Both the position numbers and the translations under genes were made by a program. From the NCBI RefSeq assembly GCF_005239225.2, contig NC_133302.1:6200001-6264000 (forward strand): DNA of 64,000 bases. The letters are read 5' to 3'. Origin of the DNA: Populus alba (lineage: Eukaryota > Streptophyta > Magnoliopsida > Malpighiales > Salicaceae). Below the pieces are notes generated by a model. The model did not search any database. It saw only the letters and a list, made by a program, of their open reading frames with translations, and had not been told where the DNA came from. Below are positions 57,058 to 64,000 of this stretch, piece after piece; position 1 is the stretch's first letter, and every line of letters begins with the position of its first letter.

Positions 57058-58400
57058 CACGTATCCTAGCGCAAAAGACCTATAAAGTATAAACTAGCCT
57101 AACAAATCATACCCAGAGAAGCAAAAGCCAGAAACAAGCTAGCTCAATTTTTTTTTTATTAAATAGACTTATTAAATTTAGAATTATTTATGTCAATAAA
57201 CATATTGCTTCTCTGGGTATGATTTGTTAGGCTAGTAGTTTATAGGTCTTTTGCGCTAGGGTTGGAGTCCTTTCTTCTAATTTATCTAAATACGGGCTTT
57301 AGAATCTTGTTTAATGAAATTAGCGTTCTTGGGGTAGAAAGAACACAACTATTATTAAAATTAAAATTAAAAATAAATAAATATGCTCAGGCTTCTACCA
57401 TGTATCAAGAGAGAAAAATAGTGTTTTATCTCAGTTTTTTCTAAGCCTTAGATGCATTTTTTTTTTAATTTTAGTCATTGATTGTTTTGTTTTCAATTTT
57501 ATCTTCATAGATTGTGCTGACTGCTATGGAGTTTTACCTCTGATGCAGCAACTTGCTGGGTTGAACTGAGTTCTGTATTTCTCAATTAGCAGCGTGCAAT
57601 AAACAGCATTTAGCTTTTTCACTAATGAGAGGCACACCAACATATATACAAAACTGGAACTCACAGATTCTCTGTAATTTCTAAGCCATATCCATGTCAT
57701 AGAGGCAGAAAAGCACTCACACTTGCAGGATTATGGCTTTTGTTTTAAAGAAGAATTTATGCTGACACCACGAATCCGTACCCATAACAAAGCGTGGGAA
57801 ACGAAACTAGTTGTAAAACCAAAACGAATAGGACTCTTACTGCTCAGGAATCATTATGGAAATCCTAACTCGGAAAAGCAGTTTTTGAACCTTTCTAGGA
57901 GCGATCAAACTTGTGTTTCTGCCTGATATCTCAATCGCAAGGTGTGAACCAAGTAGGTATTCATAAGTAGAATTTATTAAGTTATATATATAAAACGGTT
58001 GTTTCAGTACCCCTAAGCACTATTTTTTTTTTTTTTTTTTGCTAATGCTGTTCTTCGTTAAATTCTTAGGGAGTGTATCAGATAATGATGGGGGAGGAGT
58101 GAGAGGCATCATTCATAGAGAATCTGTGAGAGGCATCATTCATAGCCTTTTCAGGTCAGCTTTTTCAAAGTTTCAACAATGGGGTGGGTCTACACGTTAA
58201 CTCGGCCAGCAATTAGCTTCTGATTCTTTTGTTGAAGTTTTTAATTATATGCATCGCTAGACAAAAGAAAAGCAAATTTGAGGTGTACAGCAACTTGCCA
58301 CATCTTATAATATAATAGTTGGTAGGTAAAGTTTGTGGCTTCCTTCCTAGCAACTTCCTTCTTCTCAAACAATACAATAATCTTCCAAATCTCATCTCAT
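57058..58400. other. Intergenic DNA upstream of NLR gene 3
   Basis: No supportable gene. A short inverted repeat of 'gcttctctgggtatgatttg' occurs near 57,110 (reversed) and 57,208, related to the 3-kb segments A and B. From about 58,150 the sequence matches the region upstream of gene 2 ('gtcagctttttcaaagtttc'). Confidence 0.6.
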
Positions 58401-58608
58401 TATACCATTGACTTCCCGATTTCCCTCATCAAATTTCTTAAGCCTTTCTGATGATCAGTGCTTCCTTTTCTGATTGAATCGAATCATCTGGAGCTCAACA
58501 TCTTGCAACTTCCTTATTATTTTTAAACCGTATATTCTTCTCTGTTCTTGTCTTTTTTGCTGAATACTGCTTAAGCAAACCAGCACTTGAAGCACAACTT
58601 GAATCCAG

Positions 58609-58948
58609 GTAAATTATTTATAATCCATGTTCTTCATTTTGTTTTTCACATGTAACTCTGGTTTGAATCTTTCAAGGAAAACACAAGTTGTAGAAATTCT
58701 AATGAGAAACTTTGGAGTTAGGATCATCAACAGTTTCCAAAAATAAATAATTTGATCTTTCTCAGTTGTAACAATCCATGCCTTAAGGAGTTCATACTAA
58801 ATTGACCCCAAGTTAACCTTGAATTCATTGTTTTTTCTTCTTAGTTTCTTTGCTGTTTGTAACTTATTATTTTAGTTTCAACCTTCCTTTTCCAATTAAT
58901 GTACTTCCATTAATTTTTATTCAATATTTTGACCCTTTTTATCTATAG
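58609..58948 (+). other. 5'UTR intron of NLR gene 3
   Basis: Donor GAATCCAG/GTAAAT and acceptor TATCTATAG, nearly the same as gene 2's intron; the ATG follows six bases after the acceptor. Confidence 0.8.
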
Positions 58949-58954
58949 GACAAA

Positions 58955-61900
58955 ATGGGTAGATCAGATGATCCGTTTTGGAATGAAGTTGAAGATATGA
59001 ATGATGGAAGCATGAAGTGTAAGTTTTGTGGGCATTTATTTGCCAATGGTACTTCCATTTCGAGGATCAAATGGCATTTATCAGGAGATAGAGGGCATGG
59101 TGTTGGCATTTGTGGTCAGGTGCCTAAAGAAGTTCAAGAAGCAGCCTTTCTAGCTATGAATGGTGGCAACAAAAGACATAAAAGCATAGCAAATTTAAGC
59201 AATGTTAATGATGCTGGAAGGATGCAAGCGGGAGTTCAAGGCATGGAACAAGGTGTTGGGCCTGAGAGAATTCATTCGCGTTTAGAAGCGGCAAATGACA
59301 TGGAATACACTGGTGAAGGATCTTTTCAGCATGTTGACAGAAGTGACTCTCCTTGGAGACTCAGAGTTGATGCTCATGAGAATAGAGGAGAAGCAACACA
59401 AGGAACAGATGTAGTGGATCAATTTGTTGATGGCACTTGGGTTCAGATACACTCTGCCCTTTCAAAGGAGCAGCAGCTGAATGAAATCTCTACGTATTTA
59501 ATGCAGGAAGATGAGGATGTGGAGCGTCTGCATGATGGATTTGAAACTGTACCGAGAACAGAACAAGTGCAGCATCTGGAGAGAGGTATCTCTTGTGAGA
59601 GGCCATCAATTAATCAAGCTGATGAGCCTCGAGGAGATTCATCCCAACCAACAGATCCATTGTGTCTTGATCATGGAAGATATTATGACCAACTATTTGC
59701 TCCATCAGTAAACAATGATGTCGTTATGTATGATGTGCAGAACATGGTTAGAGTGAGGACAGAACCAGTGGAGGAGGATATGGAGAATAGTGGAAGATCA
59801 GTGCGGCCTGACGCTGGAGCTAGATCTTCTATAAGCCTTAAATACAACACAAGTGAGACTAGAGGAGTTCCATTACCTACTAGCCCTATAAAGCCAGTGG
59901 GTCGAGCATTTGAAGAGAATAAGAAGGTGATATGGTCTTTGTTAATGGATGATGAAGTCTCAACCATTGGCATTTATGGAATGGGAGGAGTTGGTAAAAC
60001 AACAATACTAAAACATGTCCATAATGAGCTTCTACAAAGAAAAGATATTTGTAATCATGTTTGGTGGGTGATTGTATCTCAAGATTTCAGCATTAATAGA
60101 TTGCAGAATCTTATTGCTAAATGTCTTGATCTAAACCTTGCAAATGAAGATGATGATGTGCATAGAGCTGCCAAATTGTCAGAAGAATTAAGGACGAAAC
60201 AAAAATGGATTCTCATTTTAGATGATTTGTGGCACAATTTTGAGCTTGATGAAGTGGGAATTCCTGTGCTGTTGAAAGGATGCAAGCTGATTATGACAAC
60301 TAGATCAGAAACGGTTTGTCTTCGGATGGCTTGCCACCACAAAATCAAAGTGAAGCTACTTTCGGAGGGAGAAGCTTGGACTTTGTTCATGGAAAAACTT
60401 GGACGTGACATAGCACTTTTACCAGAAGTGGAAGGAATTGCGAAAGATATTGCTGGGGAATGTGCTGGTTTGCCATTGGGAATTATTGCAGTGGCAGGAA
60501 GCTTGAGGGGAGTGGATGACCCACGTGAGTGGAGAAATACATTGAACAAATTGAGAGAATCAGAATTTAGGGACATAGATAAGAAAGTATTCAGGTTATT
60601 GAGGTTTAGTTATAATCAGTTAGGTGATTTTGCACTACAACGATGTCTCTTGTACTGTGCATTATTTGCTGAAGATGATATGATTGCAAGGCAGGAGTTG
60701 ATAGGTTATTTGATCGATGAGGGAATAATTAAAGGAAAGAGGAGCAGGGGAGATGCATTTGATGAGGGCCACACGATGCTTAATAGACTTGTAAATGTCT
60801 GCCTATTGGAAAATGCTAAAATGGAGTACCATGATATTATATGTGTCAAGATGCATGACTTGATTAGGGACATGGCCATCAAAATACTGCAAGACAAATA
60901 TGAAGTCATGGTTAAAGCAGGTGCGCAATTAAAAGAGTTGCCAGATGCAGAGGAGTGGACGGAGAATCTGACGATGGTTTCACTAATGCGAAACGAGATA
61001 GAAGAAATTCCTTCCAGCTATTCACCAAGGTGTCCCTATCTATCAACTCTATTTCTATGTGATAATGACAAGTTGAGATTTGTTGCGGATTCATTTTTCA
61101 AGCAATTGCATGGGCTCAAGGTCCTCGATCTGTCTTGCACAGGTATTGAAAACTTGCCAGACTCTGTCTCTGATTTGGTGAGTCTTACAGCATTATTGCT
61201 CAATTATTGTAAGAAATTAAGACGTGTTCCATCATTAAAGAAGCTAAGGGAACTGAAGAGGTTGGATCTCTCTCGTACTGCACTTGAAAAGATGCCGCAA
61301 GGAATGGAATGCCTAACCAACCTGCGGTATCTTAGAATGAATGGATGCGGTGAAAAGGAGTTTCCTAGTGGGATATTACCAAAACTCTCTCACCTGCAAG
61401 TCTTAGTACTAGAAGAGTTTACGAATGCTCCGGTAATAGTTAAAGGAAAGGAAGTAGGATCCTTGAGAAATTTGGAAACTTTGGAGTGCCATTTCGAAGG
61501 TTTTTCTGACTTTGTGGAGTATCTCAGATCTCGGGATGGGATCCTATCATTAAGCACATGCAAGATTTTAGTAGGAGAGGTGGGTGGATATGTAGATCAA
61601 TGCATTGAAGAATTTCCAAGTAAAGCAGTTGGGTTGGGTAATTTGAGTATCAACGGAGATAGAGATTTTCAGGTCAAGTTCTTAAATGGCATTCAAGGAC
61701 TGATTTGTGAATGCATCGATCCAAGAAGTTTATGTGATGTTTTGTCATTAGAGAATGCAACTGAACTGGAGCGCATCACCATTCGGGAATGCCATAACAT
61801 GGAGAGCTTGGTTTCATCTTCTTGGTTCTGCTCTGCTCCACCACCATTGCCATCATGTAACGGTACGTTTTCTGGTCTTGAAGTGTTTGTTTGTTATCAC

Positions 61901-62368
61901 TGTAAAAGTATGAAGAAGCTCTTCCCGCTTGTGTTGCTGCCAAACCTCGTAAACCTGGAAAGGATTGATGTTAGTGATTGTGAGAAAATGGAGGAGATAA
62001 TAGGAACAACAGATGAAGAAAGCAGCACCTCCAATTCCATCACGGAAGTCATTCTCCCAAAGTTAATAACTCTGGAATTGTATGATTTACCAGAACTGAA
62101 AAGCATTTGCAGTGCAAAACTGATTTGCAATTCTCTTGAAAATATTAAGGTAATACATTGTGAGAAGCTGAAGAGGATGCCAATTTGTCTTCCGTTGCTT
62201 GAAAATGGGCAGCCATCCCCTCCCCCTTCTCTTAAAGAAATCAAGGCATATCCAGAAGACTGGTGGGAGAGAGTAGTGGAGTGGGAGCATCCTGATGCAA
62301 AGGAAGTCCTTCGTCCCTTTGTAGAGTTTGAAGATCCCTTTGCAGAGTTTGAAGATTTGCAATGCTAA
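58955..62368 (+). CDS. BED zinc finger-NB-ARC-LRR resistance protein, gene 3
   Basis: Single coding exon of 1,137 residues, the fullest NLR in the window. BED finger at residues 5-53 (C22, C25, H41, H48/C53); long linker to about 325; P-loop GMGGVGKTT at 342-350; kinase-2 LILDDLW near 420; GLPL near 505; LLYCALFAEDD, where the usual FPED reads FAED; MHDL at 633; LRRs about 670-1,100; acidic tail FEDPFAEFEDLQC. The tail is a short internal repeat (VEFEDPFAEFEDL) not seen in the other copies. The NB-ARC second half is closer to gene 1 (LANEDDDVHRAAKLSEELRT) while the BED and linker are closer to gene 2, a mosaic pattern. Probably an active immune receptor. Confidence 0.95.
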   Translation: MGRSDDPFWNEVEDMNDGSMKCKFCGHLFANGTSISRIKWHLSGDRGHGVGICGQVPKEVQEAAFLAMNGGNKRHKSIANLSNVNDAGRMQAGVQGMEQGVGPERIHSRLEAANDMEYTGEGSFQHVDRSDSPWRLRVDAHENRGEATQGTDVVDQFVDGTWVQIHSALSKEQQLNEISTYLMQEDEDVERLHDGFETVPRTEQVQHLERGISCERPSINQADEPRGDSSQPTDPLCLDHGRYYDQLFAPSVNNDVVMYDVQNMVRVRTEPVEEDMENSGRSVRPDAGARSSISLKYNTSETRGVPLPTSPIKPVGRAFEENKKVIWSLLMDDEVSTIGIYGMGGVGKTTILKHVHNELLQRKDICNHVWWVIVSQDFSINRLQNLIAKCLDLNLANEDDDVHRAAKLSEELRTKQKWILILDDLWHNFELDEVGIPVLLKGCKLIMTTRSETVCLRMACHHKIKVKLLSEGEAWTLFMEKLGRDIALLPEVEGIAKDIAGECAGLPLGIIAVAGSLRGVDDPREWRNTLNKLRESEFRDIDKKVFRLLRFSYNQLGDFALQRCLLYCALFAEDDMIARQELIGYLIDEGIIKGKRSRGDAFDEGHTMLNRLVNVCLLENAKMEYHDIICVKMHDLIRDMAIKILQDKYEVMVKAGAQLKELPDAEEWTENLTMVSLMRNEIEEIPSSYSPRCPYLSTLFLCDNDKLRFVADSFFKQLHGLKVLDLSCTGIENLPDSVSDLVSLTALLLNYCKKLRRVPSLKKLRELKRLDLSRTALEKMPQGMECLTNLRYLRMNGCGEKEFPSGILPKLSHLQVLVLEEFTNAPVIVKGKEVGSLRNLETLECHFEGFSDFVEYLRSRDGILSLSTCKILVGEVGGYVDQCIEEFPSKAVGLGNLSINGDRDFQVKFLNGIQGLICECIDPRSLCDVLSLENATELERITIRECHNMESLVSSSWFCSAPPPLPSCNGTFSGLEVFVCYHCKSMKKLFPLVLLPNLVNLERIDVSDCEKMEEIIGTTDEESSTSNSITEVILPKLITLELYDLPELKSICSAKLICNSLENIKVIHCEKLKRMPICLPLLENGQPSPPPSLKEIKAYPEDWWERVVEWEHPDAKEVLRPFVEFEDPFAEFEDLQC
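59980..59999 (+). promoter_or_regulatory. Possible miR482/2118 target site, best in window
   Basis: AATGGGAGGAGTTGGTAAAA in the P-loop codons is close to the complement of the miR482 family consensus as I recall it. The equivalent codons in genes 1, 1b and 2 have GGGGGG and fit less well. Confidence 0.5.
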
Positions 62369-62715
62369 TTGATTGTAAGCTTAAATTTGCTCATATTCAA
62401 TAATATTCAATTCTTTCAATCATTTTCGATATGATTGATGAAAATAGTCCTTTAAATCAACAAGGATATTCTTATTAGTTAATATTGAAATAATCCTTCG
62501 TCCCTTCGTCCCTTTTTTTTAACTGGATAGATAAATAATTATAATTTGAAGTTTGATTAATATTATATTTTCATCCTTATCGAGTTTCTCCAAGATGAAA
62601 ATCCAAAAAATAAAAAAAATACTATATTGATTTATCATTAAAGTAACCTAATAAAATAATAAATCTATTCTCTATTATAAATCTACACATATTTTTAAAA
62701 TGTCTAAGAGAGAGT
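62369..62715 (+). other. 3' flank of gene 3
   Basis: Same conserved flank as genes 1b and 2, plus the segment 'tcctttaaatcaacaaggat' shared with the relic at 28.5 kb. Confidence 0.7.
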
Positions 62716-62762
62716 ATGAATATGGCAGTTTTGGTTTCTAAACCTGAAACTGCCATATTCAT
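62716..62762 (+). other. Conserved 3' hairpin, copy 3
   Basis: Third identical copy of the 47-nt inverted repeat, about 350 bp after gene 3. Confidence 0.85.
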
Positions 62763-64000
62763 AAACACATTTTTTAAATATTAAATTTAATACTAAAACT
62801 AGAAAATAGCATAACCTGAAAATACTATATTGATTTTTTCTTTTTTTTCCTCAATGGAACTGTAAAACCTCTGGGCTAAAAAATATTATTGTTTCTCATA
62901 TTCATGTGTTTATATTTTCTAGGCATCTTCTTCTAAGCTTCATAACTGAGGTGGTACACGCGTTAACTTCTTTTATATATTGTTTATAGGTAAGCGGCGG
63001 GTTCCTTCTTAGCAACTCCTTATGTGATTTCTTTGATATATTTTTTTTTCTTTTATTTTTTAATTTTTTTAATTTTATCTTTTAATATTAGATTGGTTTG
63101 GAAATAGACAACATGATTTATTTTTATTTGTTTTCTATAAAATTATCACAATTTTAAATAAATATTTATTTTAAGAATAATACTTAATTTTATTAGCATT
63201 TATTTTTATCATATAATTAAATAAAAAAAATTATAAAAAATTATTAAACCCAATAGAATTCATGACCCAGGTCACGAGAGACCGAGATCGATCAAATCTA
63301 TTATTGTTTTAATATTTTTTTTTAAAAGTTGTTGTTTAGAGTTTTTTTATAAAAAAACTAAGCCATGCTTTACCAGACTTTCAAATTATATTTAGATATA
63401 TAATTGATTTAAATTAAGTTAATTTCCATACAATTTAATTAAAAACTTAAATTAAATAAAAAAATTAGATTAAAAGATTTTAATATCAACTCCCCTAACC
63501 AGATTTAATAATATCGCCAACAAACTTTCTTCACTCTTAACATTTTATTTTTTATATTTTTTAAAAAACTAGGACATATTATTGAGTGTAGGTTTTGTTT
63601 ATTAAAAGCAAGGATGGAGTCTTTGACTGCATGTAATGGCATCGACTGAAAACCTTTAATCACATGCTATTAATCACATATTTAATCTGTTATTGTTAGA
63701 GCACATGCTTTTCAAAAACTTTGAATTATTTTCTTTTTAAATTATTATTTTTTTATTAAAAATAAATTTTAATAAAATAAAAAAATTATTTTAAATAAAA
63801 AAATATTTTAAAAAGCAAAGTATATTATTATTTCTCATATTCATGTGTTTACATTTTCTAGGCATCTTCTTCTAAGCTTCATAATTGGGTAGGTAAAGTA
63901 GTGTTTTTAAGTACTCCTTTTCTTTTCCAATTAATGGGACTGCCATTCATTTTTATTCAATATTTTTCAACTTTTTTTTTTTCTTACAATGATTCAAAGA
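62763..64000. other. Repeat-rich DNA at the window end
   Basis: No gene seen. 63,050-64,000 matches about 6,030-7,040, including the words 'ggatggagtctttgactgca' and the NLR first-intron fragment at the very end. Another NLR-type locus may therefore lie just beyond the window. Confidence 0.6.

Overview
The window is plant nuclear DNA, most likely from a poplar or willow (Salicaceae, probably Populus). It is very AT-rich, its genes have GT-AG introns and plant-type 5'UTR introns, it carries plant LTR, SINE, hAT and MITE-like elements, and its main genes are NB-ARC/LRR disease-resistance (NLR) genes with an N-terminal BED zinc finger, a class known to be prominent in poplar. The genus is inferred, not proven.

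Layout. (1) 1-10,980 is mostly repeat-rich DNA. It holds a broken 5' piece of an NLR gene (about 3.3-4.5 kb), a duplicated non-coding block (4.95-6.26 and 9.43-10.7 kb) and three adjacent minisatellite arrays (7.5-9.4 kb). (2) 10,988-18,256 holds the first NLR locus. Seven short upstream exons splice in phase to a BED-NB-ARC-LRR exon, giving a predicted protein of about 1,238 residues with a 240-residue Q/N/P-rich N-terminus. A second, BED-less NB-ARC-LRR reading frame starts inside its 3' end. (3) 18.8-28.7 kb contains two copies of a 3-kb segment, each with a 90-bp LRR remnant, separated by an LTR-like segment and small elements. (4) 28.7-34.4 kb is repeat-rich and includes a 1.9-kb lysine-codon-like A-rich repeat with palindromes. 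(5) 34.4-38.5 kb is the second BED-NLR gene. (6) 38.5-43.9 kb holds a hAT remnant, duplicated blocks and two SINEs. (7) 43.98-50.8 kb is a broken ETR2/EIN4-type ethylene receptor. Its pieces flank a complete-length but coding-defective 5.1-kb Ty3/gypsy chromovirus with identical-looking LTRs and a CTATA target duplication. (8) 52.99-53.99 kb is a carboxylesterase (CXE family) with a frameshift and a 46-bp inverted copy of its start just upstream. (9) 56.25-57.05 kb is a non-autonomous hAT element with an 8-bp target duplication. (10) 58.4-62.8 kb is the third and most complete BED-NLR gene, followed by repeat DNA to the end.

How it fits together. The NLR genes are relatives spread by tandem and segmental duplication: they share the 5'UTR exon and intron, the coding core and a 3' hairpin. 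Their differences record the usual processes of an R-gene cluster, namely in-frame deletions, a deletion that merged two genes head to tail, an apparent gene-conversion tract in the LRRs, loss of upstream exons, and relics. By family knowledge these NLRs are intracellular immune receptors that bind nucleotide through NB-ARC and recognise effectors through LRR or integrated domains; the BED finger is a candidate DNA- or effector-binding integrated domain. The other protein genes (ethylene receptor, carboxylesterase, retroelement) are broken and seem to be bystanders.
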